From Pipra filicauda (Eukaryota > Chordata > Aves > Passeriformes > Pipridae), in contig NW_024104671.1 of assembly GCF_003945595.2 (NCBI RefSeq), positions 300,708 to 364,707 of the forward strand: a stretch of DNA of 64,000 nt, read 5' to 3'. The translations under genes were made by a program, and so were the position numbers. The notes under the pieces are model-generated. The model saw nothing but the letters and a program-made list of their open reading frames with translations. It did no database searches and was not told where the DNA came from. Every line of letters starts with the position of its first letter. The first letter of the stretch is position 1. Positions 1-13,495 of this stretch are shown here, one piece after another.

Positions 1-930
1 TGAACGAAGATTTGGGAAGGCTCTACCCACGTTTGTTACAAGCACGCTGGTGGCTTATGAGGCCAATATGAGATAGACAAGTCCAGTTGCACCTAAGCAG
101 AAGGACTCCTTAGGTGGTATATTCTGCAAGACACGATTCTTTCTGCGCTTTCTTTTCTCCTCGAGAGTGATCCTGTGTGCGTTCTCAAAGGAAGCAGCAG
201 CGTTATAGATGGTGTGTCTCCAGGCCTCCCAATTGGAGGCCAGAGTAGACCAGTTATGGTGGTCAATATGGCCAAGGCTGAGATGTTGTTTCAGGGAGTC
301 CTTGTATCTTCTCTTTGGGGCTCCTCTCTTGCGGCAGCCGGTGGCAAATTCACCATAAAGCAAGATCTTAGGGAGGCGGTGGTCCTTCATCCTGGAGACG
401 TGCCCTGCCCAACACAGCTGTGTTCTCAGCAACATGGCCTCAATACTTGTGACTGCTGCTTGTTCTAGAACAGATGTATTGGTCACATAATCTGACCAGT
501 GGATGTTTAGGATTGTACGGAGACAGCGCTGATGGAAGCGTTCTAGGAGTCACAGGTGGTGGCAGTAGATGACCCATGGTTTGGATCCATATAAAAGAGT
601 AGACAGCACTATGGCTCTGTAAACACTGATCTTGGTACTTTTCTTCAGTGTTTAGTTCGCCAAACTCTTTTATGAAGCTTTCCAAAGGCACTGTATGCCT
701 TTGCTAACCTGTTGTCTATCTCTCCGTCAATCTTACTTTCCGAGATGAGGCTACCTAGGTAATTAAACTGCTGGACTGATTTGAGCTCTGATTGGCCAAT
801 GGTGATATGGGGATGATGGAAGACATCCTGGGGTATGGGTTGATAGAGAACTTCAGTCTTCTTTAAGCTGACTTGCAGCCCAAAGAGCTCAGCAGAGTCT
901 GCAAAGCAGGATGTTAAACGGCTGCAAAGT
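1..930 (-). mobile_element. RTE-type LINE, 5'-truncated copy 1 (cut by window edge)
   Basis: On the minus strand this encodes the C-terminal part of a non-LTR reverse transcriptase and the short basic tail that follows it. It is the same family as the copy at 39904-43778. The region after the RT core is readable in pieces (ILLYGEFATGCRKRGAPKRR and the final LISHQRACNKRG), but the frame shifts several times, so it is a dead copy. The 3' end lies just outside the window: compared with the copy at 21631, about 15 bases are missing on the left. Similarity to the long copy stops near 930, followed by an AAAC-rich run, which marks the 5' truncation. Over about 240 bases (295-535 against about 40227-40466) I counted nine differences by eye, roughly 4%. 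Confidence 0.9.
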
Positions 931-2933
931 CTGTTCTTCTGTCAGCAAAAAACAAACAAACAAACAATCACACACAAAAAAGAAAATTTCTTAAGCTTCT
1001 CACTTCATTCAATGGATAAAATATGTTCTGGGTCAATGTTGTCAACCCAATATTGCTGTCATCTTACCAGCAGAAACAAACAAAGAGAGCATTGCTATAT
1101 CAAAAAAAGTTGAGACTTAATATTTATTTTAGAATAGTGAAAGAGAGGAACTTTTTTGCAGTCACTCTGACATTCAGCAAACTTTTCTCAGCTGACTTAG
1201 TAGCCTGTTGACAGCCATATAAAAATTGAGGGCTGTCTTAATAGGAAAGACAATGTCATCATGTTACAAACTCTGTGAGAAAGCAGAAAGATCAAAAAGA
1301 CCTTTTGGTCTGTTTTATGGGTTACCTGTCATGGGAACTGCAGTACTCCATTTTTCAGGCTTAGTAATTGTCCTGAAAGTAAATGTATCATTTTTCTCCT
1401 GTCCATCTAATATGTCTTTTAGGAAAAATTATTGTGCAGAAGAACACAGAGAAACAGGATAATTTCAAACTGGTTTCCACCTGAAAAATGGAAACTTATT
1501 TCACCTAAGAACTTATTTCACCTAAGTTAAAATATCAAGAGAAATCTCTGCTTTCTTCAGCTATTTTATTTTTTTGTTCTTTCATTTCATCAGAAAGCTC
1601 AGAGATGATTTGTCAGGAAAAAAAATTCAGTACAAGTGTTCAGATTTTAAAAGATATTTGGGTCCTCCATGCCCATCCATATTAGTAAGAACTAGAAACT
1701 GAAATCTCTTTAAAATATGTTACCTGTGGTACCTCATCCCTCCCAAAAATAAAATGGTGAGGAACACAGACAATTAATACTTCTGGAATTGATTTTCTGA
1801 CAAAAAGCTGTAACTAATAAGGAATTACATGCTGTGGTAGTGATAGACACAGAAGAAAAAGCACATATCCTTGTTTGGAAGGTTTCTATTGCAATTAGTA
1901 GGTTTTGATGCCTCTTGGATCTTCCCCTGCTTTTGAAACATATTTTGAGAAATTCAGGAGGCATATTTGAGCTGAACATTTTATATTATACCTACCCTGT
2001 TAACATTTCCCCTTCTTGGGATACTGGGGAGTGGGAGGATAGGTGATGGTACCTAATGATGAGTAAACTTATCTGGACTATGTATAAAACATTACAGAAA
2101 ATTGTTTTCAAGATAAGAGTAACTCCTGGGTGATAGCTGAGGTCTGCATTTCTGTATTCACAAATATCTATCACTGAGTTCTTCTGTGTCTCAAAAGAGG
2201 ACAAGGAGCTTTTTCCTAGCAACTAACATGGCTCTAAATAAGAATTTTACATTGAGATTCAGCTTTTGAAATGTGTAATCCTGTCACAAAGCTTCTCTCT
2301 AGTGTAGTTTGGTTCAGAGTATGTGTTTCCACCACAAGGGACAGAAAGGAACATTTCTTTAGTAGGGTTTAATGATGAAATGGAAAGCTATATATTTTGG
2401 ATTCTCTGAGCACAGTAAACATCACTCAGATGAAGACAGTTCATAGTAAAAGGTCTCCCCAAAATACCAATTTATCCTTAAACTCTTGACTGTCAAGCAA
2501 GTTATATTTTCTTGCTTTTTTTTTTTATTTTCTTAGGATCATGTTACAAGGACATTAATAGTTGTATGTTGGCTTCTGCTTTTTGATTTTTTTTTGAAGC
2601 CTCCCAGCATGCATATCAACATATGCATAGACATTAATGTATAACCAAAACCATATTCTGCCCATTGTTTTGTTCACCAGACTTACATGAAATCCAAAGT
2701 ATATCAACACTTGTATAAAGGTGGTGATTTCCATGCTTAGGTGATGGCCCTTCTACTACTTAATGTGATGTCCTCTAAGGCAATTCTATTATTTCTTCAA
2801 TTTCACTGACTGAAGTCTCTTCTGCCAAATATTTTTTCCATAGTGGCCACTGACAGATCCTTTTAAGTTACTACAACTCAGGATAGCAGGAGTTCAGATA
2901 AAACCTCATGGTTTGCATGATAAAACCAAAAAA
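931..2933. other. unannotated AT-rich DNA
   Basis: No gene is recognisable. The stretch begins with a short AAAC-rich run next to the RTE truncation point. It contains a 17-bp direct tandem repeat at 1493-1526 (two copies of AACTTATTTCACCTAAG). Open frames of 60-80 codons occur on both strands and look like chance. Confidence 0.6.
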
Positions 2934-3952
2934 AAGTGGTGGTGAATGGTGCTGCATCCAGTTGGCAACCATTCACTAGTGGTGTCCCCCAGGGATCAGT
3001 GTTGGGCCCAGTTCTGTTTAATATCTTTACTGATGATTTAGATGAGGGGATTGAGTCCATCATCAGCAAATTTGCAGATGACACCAAGTTGGGGGGGAGT
3101 ATTGATCAGCTGGAAGGCAGGAGGGCTCTGCAGAGGGACCTGGACAGGCTGGAGAGTTGGGCTGATACCAACAGGATGAGGTTCAACAAGGCCAAGTGCC
3201 GGATCCTGCACTTTGGCCACAACAACCCCATGCAGCACTACAGGCTGGGCACAGAGTGGCTGGAGAGCAGCCAGGCAGAAAGGGACCTGGGAGTTTGGAT
3301 GGACAGGAAGCTGAAATGAGCCAGCAGTGTGCCCAGGTGGCCAAGAAGGCCAATGGCATCCTGGCCTGGATCAGGAACAGTGTGGCCAGCAGGAGCAGGG
3401 AAGTGATTCTGCCCCTGTACTCAGTGCTGGTGAGGCCACACCTGGAGTGCTGTGACCAACTCTGGGCCCCTCAGTTCAGGAAGGATATTGAGGTGCTGGA
3501 GCAGGTCCAGAGAAGAGCAACAAGGCTGGTGAAGGGACTGGAGCACAAGTCCTGTGAGGAGAGGCTGAGGGAGCTGGGGCTGTTCAGCCTGGAGAAGAGG
3601 AGGCTCAGGGGAGACCTCATCACTCTCTACAGCTCCCTGAAAGGAGGTTGTTGCCAGGTGGGCATCAGTCTCTTCTCCCAGGCAACCAGCAGTAAGACAA
3701 GAGGGCACAGTCTTAAGCTCTGCCAGGGGAGGTTTAGATTGGATATTAGGAAGAAATTCTTTACAGAGAGGGTAATCAGGCATTGGAATGGGCTGCCCAG
3801 GGAAGTGGTGGATTCTCTGTCCCTGGAGGTTAAGAAGAGACTGGATGTGGCACTTAGTGCCATGGTCTAGTAACTGTGGTGGTAGTGGATCAAGGGTTGG
3901 ACTTGATGATATCAGAGGTTCCTTCTAACCCAGCTGATTCTATGATTCTATG
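2934..3952 (+). mobile_element. CR1 LINE, 5'-truncated, with 3' octamer tail
   Basis: This is the 3' part of a CR1 non-LTR retrotransposon, the dominant LINE of birds. Two overlapping frames give the second half of the reverse transcriptase. The first (2936-3319) has the block [20 protein letters not shown] and the catalytic FADDTKL. After a frameshift the second (from about 3316 to 3870) carries the C-terminal region with [19 protein letters not shown] and [11 protein letters not shown]. The element ends with two perfect ATTCTATG octamers at 3937-3952, the hallmark of CR1 3' ends. It is 5'-truncated, as most CR1 copies are, and the frameshift means it cannot encode an active enzyme. The FADD catalytic motif is intact, so decay is modest. 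I see no clear target-site duplication. Confidence 0.95.
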
Positions 3953-6643
3953 AAAATCTCATGTAGCTACATGATAAATTTATCTTCACAATCTAACAGG
4001 AGAGGAAGAAAACTGTACTGCAGTGAAATAGTCTGTCTTTTCTGCTTCTCCTACCTACTGAAATATTCAGATAACTTGACAGCAGAGAGTAAGATAGGAC
4101 CAATCTCAAGCCACCATTTCTTCTAAAGACTGCTATATGTCTTAAATTACTTCTAAGTCTTAAAGCATGTAATGAATTTATATTTGGCTTAAATAATAAA
4201 AGAAAGAGAGTTGGTTTTAACATTTAAAAGTAGCTTTTCATCCCTCCTGTGTTTATATTCAAAGATCAAGAATATGATCTGCTGACAATAAAAGAAGGAG
4301 CAGAAAAATTTATGAAACTTGACTTCATTTATACAGCTCAGTTCACTTCATATATCCCAAAGCATTTCTCAAGTTATTTCCACATTGGCAACAAATGTCA
4401 GCAGTTATAATGAAAAATTTGATTAACCTGTGCAATAAAGAGGTCCTGAGGAGTTTCTACTATTCTAGTAGCCCTGGAGGAGCTTTATTACCAATGAAGA
4501 GTGCAGCAGGCATGATGCAGACCATGGCACATGCAAATCTACTTCTCTCTGTTGCTGTGCTTTTCCTTGATCTAGCCAGGAATATAACATACATGCAAAA
4601 TTACTGGGGCTGCTCACCTGTTTAAGATGTATAAATCTAAATATATCACATTTTAGGAGATATTCTGTCTTCCTCTTTCTGATGCAAATCTCCGAGTGTC
4701 TAGTTTGAGCACTAATCTAGCAGCAAAACCATTCTGCTGGTATTTTTGATATATCTCTGCTTCTACTAATTGCTCAGTCTTGATACTCTGTTGTTGATAC
4801 TTGGTATCTGCAATATTTATGCGTGCAAATAATTGTCATAGAGAAAAGCTGCTGGTTCTGGAAGAATCAGCCCATTACGCCATGAGTTGCTTTTTAGGAA
4901 GCTTTCCATGAGCAGGCATGCTTTTCTGTTCTGCCTTTATGGCACAAGGCAGAGCTGATCCTGCCTAGGGCTGCTGGCAAGCATAGCTCTGCAAACATTC
5001 ATTAGTATGACAAACAGAATACTGAGGCAAAATGAGGACAAAATGATTGTGCAAGCAGCTTTAACTGAGGTGAAAGCAGCACTCTAAGTTTAAGTCATTT
5101 GTCTGGCATCTTAGTACCAGAATTCAAATTCAGTATTCCTAACAATAATTTGCAGTAGCAAAAGTCTGATAGCGCCGGGCCTAGAAGCAAACATGGACCT
5201 GATAAGAAGGCTATCCACCATAAAGAGGGACATTGGTGAAATGTGAATTATTAACTCTTATCTGCTTACTATTTATTATCTTTTATGTCTTTATCTATTC
5301 TATTTCATCCCATCACAAATCATAATTGGAAATGACATTTCTATGCCTGAAACTATGAAGAAAAATATGCAAAATTAGTTGCATTCTAAGTAAACAACAA
5401 TAGCATTGTCCTTAGGATTTCATTTCATGTTGTCCTTAGGTCTTAAAGACCATCAGCAGAGAGAAAATTAAAAAGTCTGCAGAAATTGGAGCTTACTTTC
5501 ATGTTGTTTCACTCTTCTAGGTTGTGAGTGACTGCGTTGAAGGGCAAAGAAGGAGAGGAAAAGTGGAGGGGAAAGAGGTGACTTTCTTGTGGTCTAGATA
5601 CCTATAAAAGGCTGAATTGGAATTTCTGCTGCAGCAGGCTTTTATCAGCCTGCCTTTATTGTCTAAGCAGCAGTAGCTCTGTTTTTATAGGGTTCTGAGT
5701 GGAGGTGGCTGGCTACTATTTAAAATTTTGGAATTCTTTTTTATCAGAAAAAGACTGATGAAAGGAAAAATATTTTCTGGGAAGTCATGATGCCTAAAAG
5801 AAAACTCAAGGAGAAAAAAACCTCCAAGGCAACTTAATTTTTGGAGGTAAGGCGAGGCAAGGTTTCAGTTTAGACTAACATGAGAACAATTTGCAAGAGA
5901 TTTGTTCCTATAGGTGCACCAATCTCATCAATGATTTAACATGAGCAATTGATATGATGGACTACAGGGGTAAAATTTTATTTAAGGCAATATTTATATA
6001 AAGAAATATTTGGGGCAGCCTTCTACAATATTGATGATACTATAAAAAGCCTAAAGATTTAGTGGTCTAGTGGGGGAAAAATGGAAAGGTTTATATATAA
6101 TATGCTTAGAATCAAACTATATCCACACCAGCATCCAGCCTGAAGTGATTTATCTTCTGAATAATGAGATTAATAATGAAATGGCCTAGGAGCAAAATCA
6201 TGTTGTGTTTTACATTCCTTCTACTTGCCCAGTTATCTCTACATGACTGAAAAGAACACACAGAAATTATACTGAGAGTGGGCTACATGACCACCAAGAA
6301 AAATAGGGAAAATTGTTACAGTATGGTCAAAACACATAAAGCAAAAAAGTAAATTTTAAATCCAAAAACTTCATTCTCAGAGGAAAATAAAATATTCTCT
6401 AAAAAGGCAGTTTTAACAGAAAGCGGTGTACTGTCATAGATTCAGAAAACTACAAACCCTTGCTTTCTCTAAGAAGTTATACTGGGAGAGTCAGCCTTCT
6501 ATTCTACTTGCTAAGATTCTTTTCTTCTCTAAAATTGTCACGTCAAAGCAGTTCAGTACGTGTAAATTCTAGGAAGCCTAATATTCTAAAACACTTGATT
6601 GCAGATTTTTAAGACATAACAGAAGGTGGCACAGCAACAATGG
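3953..6643. other. unannotated AT-rich DNA
   Basis: No gene, RNA or recognisable repeat family is seen. Frames of about 75 codons at 3993-4223 and 4395-4625 have no recognisable motif and are taken as chance. Confidence 0.55.
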
Positions 6644-6680
6644 CTATATATAATATATATCTATATAATATATAGATATA
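6644..6680. repeat. AT-rich microsatellite, left flank of RTE copy 2
   Basis: A run of TA dinucleotides with occasional C and G interruptions directly precedes the RTE fragment. A matching run follows that fragment, which suggests insertion into an existing microsatellite. Confidence 0.85.
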
Positions 6681-6681
6681 C

Positions 6682-6916
6682 AACACCATCTATAACGCAG
6701 CTGTCTCCTTTGAGAACACACGCAGGATCACTCTCAAGGAGAAAAGGCAATGCAGAAAGAACCGTGTATTGCAGAATACACCATCTAAGGAGTCTTTCTG
6801 CTGTGCCTTTTGCAATCAGATATGTCTGTCACGTATTGGCCTCATAAGTCACCAACGTGCCTGTAACAAATGTGGATAGAGCCTTCCCAAATCTTCGTTC
6901 GCAAAGCCCAGCCATG
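6682..6916 (+). mobile_element. RTE-type LINE, short 3' copy 2
   Basis: About 235 bases of the RTE 3' end, on the plus strand. The frame opens at the residues corresponding to HTIYNAA in the other copies and runs through the basic ITLKEKR segment to a C-terminal motif CCAFCNQICLSRIGLISHQ followed by RAC. Within this, Cys and His are spaced C-x2-C-x12-H-x3-C, a zinc-finger-like pattern. The frame ends with a TAG about 40 bases before the 3' end. This is the best-preserved version of the C-terminus in the window. It ends in a CCATG boundary like the copy at 21631 and is flanked on both sides by TA repeats. This copy is heavily 5'-truncated. Confidence 0.9.
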
Positions 6917-6975
6917 AGATAGATATATAATATATATATAATATATAATATATATATAATATATATATAATAATA
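6917..6975. repeat. AT-rich microsatellite, right flank of RTE copy 2
   Basis: TA and TAA repeats begin directly after the 3' end of the RTE fragment. The first bases (AGATAGATATA) resemble the last bases before the insertion (ATAGATATA), which may be the target-site duplication. The low complexity prevents a firm call. Confidence 0.8.
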
Positions 6976-8519
6976 CGAAGATTATGTAGGACTGAGAACA
7001 TATATAGTGTTGACAGCTACAATATGATTTGAGAACATGTAAAGCAATTTCAGATATACCTCTGTGGAGTTACTTTGACAGTGAAAAGTGGCTGTACATC
7101 ACCTTGGTTCAAACTAAAAGTTCCTTGGAAACTCTGTCTAAACAAGGAGAAATTTACTCAAGCTATTCAAAGCTTCACCAACATCTGTAAAGAAAATGAA
7201 AGTCGGTTTTCTTGATTCCTGAGCCAATGTTATGTACGTCCACATTTTTTGGTCCCACTTCTGTGCGAGAAACTACACGTTGTAATCTGTGCAAACTGCC
7301 ACAGCAGGGTTTCAGTCTAACTATTCACAGCTATAAACAGTGTATTTGATGAAAAGTGGGGTAAATTGTCATCCTGGAATAGACTTCCTTCTTTGCTCTG
7401 CTTAATGGATGAGATCTTCCATTGGCATAAACCAACGAGGTTTTTAAGGTACTACTTCACATAAAGTAGGAGTTTGACATTATGGAGGGTTCCAAACAGG
7501 TGTTCTGAAAGCAGCCACCAAATAAATACACTAGGGTATATGGCAGCATGCTGTAAGACTACAGTGCAGATTTCCTATGTGTTCTTTGAAACATAGGAAA
7601 AATCACTTTTATTTAAACAAGAAAGTGTCAGTTTTCACAGAAGTGGGAAGAGACTCTTGAATATATTACAGTTAAAATTCACATAAATCTTTCAAATGTA
7701 TCCAGTTTTAACACAAAAAAACCCCAACAAACTTGAGTAAAGAATAGTAGGCTTTAATACTTCTTTCCTTTTTTTAGGGTAATGTAAACTGAAACAGATT
7801 CACACACTAAGCAACAATTATGTTACTCTCAGGTTTGTGATATAACAGATTCATATGAGGTAATCACAATTCACAAATGTGTTGTGTTTCCGGAAGAATG
7901 ACGGATCCTTGATGGTTTTAATGGCATTGTAAGTGATTGCCTTCCTTCAACCACAAATCTGTACAAGCATGATAGTGAATAGAAAAATATAGTGTTTGGT
8001 TTTTCTCAAATTTTTCAAATTTTTTGGTAGGAATGCACAGAATATTTTTTTTCCCTTTTGTTTTTGAAATTATATGAAGTAGAAAGAAAAGCATTTAGGG
8101 ATAATACAACCACAGTAAAGTAATAAAATTAATTTCAGTAGCAAACAAAAATAACACTGTACCTTTAGATTTTGAAAACTCAAGCTCCATTTACAGGAAA
8201 GGGAGCTTCATCCAAAAAGCTGTACAGCTGAAAAAGTCTTTTCAATTTTGCTAGTAAACAAACAGATACACAAAAAATAATCCGTGTTAGTGCACAGTTG
8301 TTTAGCTCCTAGCTCTTAGACTTGCAGCAGTTATTTAATGATCTGAATGAGATTCCTAGATTCCATACTGGCAATGTTCATGAAAAGTTTCATGCCACTA
8401 CTACATTCTGATTACCATTATTAAATCTCATTTATGATTAAGATTAAGGCTCTCTAATCTGTGAGGAAACAGATTGTAAGTAATGTGATGCAAGGCATTC
8501 TTTGTAGAACTGAAGACAG
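6976..8519. other. unannotated AT-rich DNA
   Basis: Nothing recognisable as gene, RNA or repeat family. No open frame long enough to consider. Confidence 0.55.
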
Positions 8520-8715
8520 TTGCAGAACTACAAGATTATTCAGGTTGGAATGGACCTCTGAAGACTTTTCATTTCTTTCTCGTCTTCCAAGCAAGGCCAA
8601 TTTTTAACAGGTATCTGACCAATATTAGATGAGGGCCTTTTGCATCTGAATTTTGAACTTGTCCAAGGATGGAAATTTCACTAGGCCCCTCTGTTCCTCA
8701 CCTCGTTTTGGAATT
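8520..8715 (-). mobile_element. CR1 LINE 3' fragment, old
   Basis: Read on the plus strand, the segment shows the reversed CR1 3' region: CAGGTTGGAATGGACCTCTG near the left end and CCAAGGATGGAAATTTCACT near 8665. These match the order found in antisense CR1 copies (3' UTR first, then the end of ORF2). It is diverged and lacks the octamer tail, so it is an old fragment. Its limits are approximate. Confidence 0.75.
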
Positions 8716-11700
8716 TAAAGGTGTATTTATTCATCTGTGAAATAATAATAAAAAAAGCACCACTACTAAAACAATCACTGCATTACATGGCAGCCTCAGG
8801 TTCAGGTCTGTCCTCCATTGAAAGCAAATTTTGTACCACCGTCTACAGAATATTATACAGTTATGGAGGGGAGGAAGGTGAGGCAGTGGGAGAACACAGG
8901 TTCTAGAAGGTCCTTAGTTTCAAAATGGCTGTTGAAGCTGTTCTATTCTATGCAGAATAAGTAAATAAGCCACAGAAACAGAGAGTCAAGATAGAGAATA
9001 GCCTTTCTCTTTCTCATAAGAGGTAAGATATGGTTTTCTGTAGAAAAATAAATCTAAGTATCCTTAAATGTTATGTTTTTCTGTAATTGTGTGAAAAAAG
9101 CTGTGCAGTGTGTAAAGAAGAGTGAACAAACACAATACCACAAGATGCTTCCATTAAGGCAGAGAAAGTAGCAAAATATATCTTGAATAGGAATTTCAGT
9201 AGCAAATATTAGTCATAGCAATATTAAAAAAAAATCGCCAAATACTAACTGAAATTGCATCGCGGACTTTCTAATCATAGTGTAAAACTTTTAAAAGTGC
9301 TTGACAGACTGCCTCTGTCTTAATTTTTCACATACTTGAAACTATCTCTAATCACTTTAGTTACAGTTTTCTAAAGGACTGGAATCATATGAAGTATGCT
9401 TATCACCTTTTAAATATCTCAGATCAAGTATTGCTGCTGAATTTCCTGTTAAGAATTATGTAAATCAAAAATCTTAAGAAATTATTATAGGAATTATACA
9501 GGCCTATTTTTATAAACTGTACCTCGGTTCTTTGAAGATTACTATTTTATTAAAGATAAAAGTGTTTGAGGATGCTCTGTAATGTTAGAGTGATAAGTAG
9601 ATATGAGTTATTTGTGACCTCCTATAGGTGAATATTCCGATTACAACTTTGAATCACTAGCTGCTCTGGCATTAAATGCTCTAGAGGGATTATATCTATT
9701 CCTTCATATTTTTATGCATTTTAAAATGCTATTTAGTTCACAGAGTTAAACTTAGTACTTGTGTTAAGTAAAAGTATAATAGATAGTTATCTTTTTTTGC
9801 AATACAGATTACTTTGACTTATACCTACTGCTTTGAGCTTTGGAGGGAACTTAATTTGTAAATTACTAAACCTCTGTTTTATTACTGTATTACCATTACT
9901 GACAAGCTGGGTACCGTTCTGACTAGTAACTGTTTTGTGTTTAGCTTTTGGTCTAGGATTACATAATTAACAACAAATTACATTATTAGAAAATAAAATA
10001 AACAATTAGCTACCAGTTTACAAATCATTTAAGCTCAATTAAGGTAAAAGAACTCTGAGAAAGGAAGACTAAGTAGACCCACAGTGACACAGGACATTAA
10101 TATAGCGAAAAGTGATTTTTAAGTATAGAGGTTATTTGGAAAGCCATTTGCACTGTCCAGTCACTAAATTGTTTTTTCTTTGCTATGTTAATTCACCTTA
10201 GCTTATCCTACTTTGACATCCTCCCTTTTCAATGCTAGTATTTATGTTGAACAAAAAATATGCATTAGAATTACATATTTTCCACATTTTTTGGTGAAGA
10301 CTGGTATAAATAAATCAGATTAAAAGAACAATTTATTTGGAAAGAGAAGAAGCTAAATTCATTTACATAGCCTCTCCTTCTTTGCAGAATTGACAAATGA
10401 ACCCTAATTTCTTTGTGAAATCTTTAGTGTCATATAAATAATTGCGTACTTAAAATAAAAATTATCCAATATTTAAAGACTTTGAATGACTGAAAATACA
10501 GCATTCCTGGAGAGGTTATTTTAATGATTATACTCATTGTTGAAAATGTGCCTTATTTTTTTATAGATTAATCTAATATCTGTGACCAGATAAAATATAG
10601 GTCTCTCTACTACCAGAAAGTTCTTTTCCATGTAGCAGTGATAAGATCACCTGGTCAATTCCCTGTGGATGACTAGACTAAATTTCTCTACTGTCTTACT
10701 AAAAAACTATTTTTAACACCTTAGATCACTTTTGTTGCTCTTCCAAAATGTATGAAGCTTGAGCATCTTTTTTGCAGTTTGACAATGGCAAGTAGACACC
10801 AAACTAAACACAAACATTGTTGTAAGTCCATAACTAATATTGCCTTGACATTTCCACACTGACATATCCTAGGAGTGTCTTTAACCTTTTATTTATCGTA
10901 AAAAAAGAGAAGTCTGACTTATTTTTCGTTAGATTGAGAGCACTTTATGCATCTATTGAGCAAGCTAGGAGCTGTCAGATCCTCAAAGTTCAGTTGTTGC
11001 CTGACTGACACACACCCACTTTTACAGGTGGTGTAAAAAAGAGCAGGGACCACCTGCTCTTCTCAGAACAGCTGCAAAATCAATCTTATTCTAAGTCATT
11101 TTAATTTTATGACTGTTCAGCAGTTAGGACCTAGCTCACTTTTACACCCTATAGGAAGGCATAAACCAGACATATGTTTACTTTTCTTTACTGCTGAACC
11201 TGTTCATTAGTCTTAAATCACAACTATCTGAGCTCAGCCAAATAAAGAGATATTGCCTTCCCTGCTGCAAAGAACCTTTTACCCAAGTTCAGTAGTAAAA
11301 CTTACCAAGTTCCATCTTTGCCAGTTTAAAATGAAACCTACTTCTCCTAATCTCTTACAGTTGCTCTTTTAGCCCTTTCTTCAGAAGCTGATCCAACTTT
11401 GCAAGAAATAAATGTTCATTAAGAAGAATACTATAGTATAAGGAGCATTAATTACAGCTAAAGTAAAGTGTGTAAATGACATCGTGAAAATGTATTACCT
11501 TCACCATGTGAAAGATTAGGTATCGCAAGCCAGGCAGAGTGGCAGTATTTCATTGCCAACTTCTATTTAATGTTGGGTAAAAGGAAACTTATTGCATTTA
11601 GAGTATAGGAATTTGACAGAAAATAAATCCCCTTGTGTTCCAGCTGAGCCTCAGAGGTCAGAGGGGGTTGGGTGTGGCTGGGCTTCATTTCGATTCTAGC

Positions 11701-13495
11701 CAGTCCAGCACTTTAAATCTGATAATGTTCAATAAGAACCTTCACAATTGCAGATTCATGAAGAGTGTACCTTATTGAAGAAACAGAAAAACAAGTTTGG
11801 AATTGCCATTGTGTTTACTGCATTAGTGCTAAGTCTTACAAAAAAACCTGAAAGAAACAAAAAACCAAACCAAACCAACAAAACAAAAAAACAACCCAAC
11901 TGGTAATTCATTAGGCTTAACTTTACCATCAATTAAGCTTAATTTCATCTGTGTGTGCCCTGACAAATGCAGAGATGCAAATGTTACCAAAGAGACACCC
12001 CTGCTTTGGGGAGGAGAGAGGAGCAAGCCCATTGACTTGTCTTCAAAGTGGGCTTGTATTCTAATCCTCTGCCATAGAGTATTTCAAATGACAATTTATA
12101 CTTTGGAAGAACTGGAGGTGAGACTGTAGTCAAATGTCACTGTCATCACAAATTGGGGCCAGCCATCTTATATGTAAAAGAGGGATATTAAGAGCTACAA
12201 AAGCTTTGGGTCTTGCACAGGGCTGCCACAGAGCTGTGACAGAACAGAATTCAGAACAGAACAGAAGGAAATCACCACATATCTCACAGCTTTAGGCCTC
12301 ATCCCTAGAAAGCTGCAGTGACAAGCATGACCCCTGACTGTTCATCTCTTCCTTGAGCTTTACAGAAAAAAACAATGGCTTTTATTTGTCTTCAATAGTT
12401 TTCCTCTCCAGAGCTTTGGGTGATACACTGCAGTTGCACCCAACACATAAAACAATGTTAATAAATTAAACTTTTCATCAATTGCTTTAGCATTGAGAAG
12501 ATGTAAAAGAAAACCTTTTTAGTATTTTTTTTTCCTTCATAAGACATATTTAAGAAGAGTAGGCCACTGTAACTATTTTAATTTACTCAAGAGCATGCTA
12601 TATTTAACGCTCTGGGCCATATATAGAGTAGAATTTTAAAAATGGTCATCTGAATGTAGCTTAGTTTAGATCTTTTTAAATTCTAGAAGTACGTTATCAC
12701 TCTAGCTTTGATTTTTTTATTAAAACACATTGAGCTAAGTGTATTCTTTTTAGAATGGATGAGCTAGCTTCTGTCTTTCTTTGATTATAAACCAGATATA
12801 CAGGAAATATGTGGACAGCTATAAGGGTAAAGAAGGGGCTCAGATATTGAAAATATTTCTTTATGATACAGTTACAGAAGATGCCTGTATACTAACAACA
12901 GATCTCACATTTTTTATTAAAAGTAGGATAGAGTAGCAGTGAGGAATTCAACCCTACTTTCATAGTGATACCAGTAACAGCACCACCACGAAATACCTTG
13001 AATTGCTGGTGATACCAGCACATTGATATCCTTTTTAACACAACAAAAACTTACAGATTCCAATAGTCTGACAGAAATATGTGTCTACTCGTGCCACCAA
13101 CAATGATCCAGCAACATTTGATTGGTCATTGAAGCAGTAAAACCACCATCTTGTGTATAGAATAGAAATGAGAATAATTTCCTGGCCAAAAACTGAGCAG
13201 CAGGGATACCTAGAAGATAATGGGTCTTCATTATCTGACATTTGTTCCCTTTAGGCTGTTCATTCTCTCTAGTGAACTTATGCTTGAACAAAATGGGAGA
13301 TTGAATTTTACACTTTAGGAAATTGGTTAAGAAAAGTACCTACCTGTATCCACAGAAGCCTTCTGTTACAGGGAATATGAGTATCATAGCGATTAGGATT
13401 AAAGAGAGAATTGCAACTGGAAAATCAGCAAAGTATCACGCTAAAAGTATCAAGCCTGTTACAGAGGGTACTGTACAGTGAGAGAGATGTGTTAC
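8716..13495. other. unannotated AT-rich DNA
   Basis: A long stretch with no gene or recognisable repeat family. It includes a small perfect hairpin near 11040-11060 (AGAGCAGG and CCTGCTCT around a 5-base loop). Short frames such as 13035-13291 (minus) have no recognisable motif. Confidence 0.55.

Noticed and set aside
1493..1526. 17-bp tandem repeat, and similar two-copy repeats at 23657 and 34962
   Set aside because: Two-copy short tandems are common slippage products, and I see no link to a function.
11040..11062. Small perfect hairpin with 8-bp arms
   Set aside because: Too short to distinguish from chance in 64 kb and has no terminator-like or miRNA-like context.
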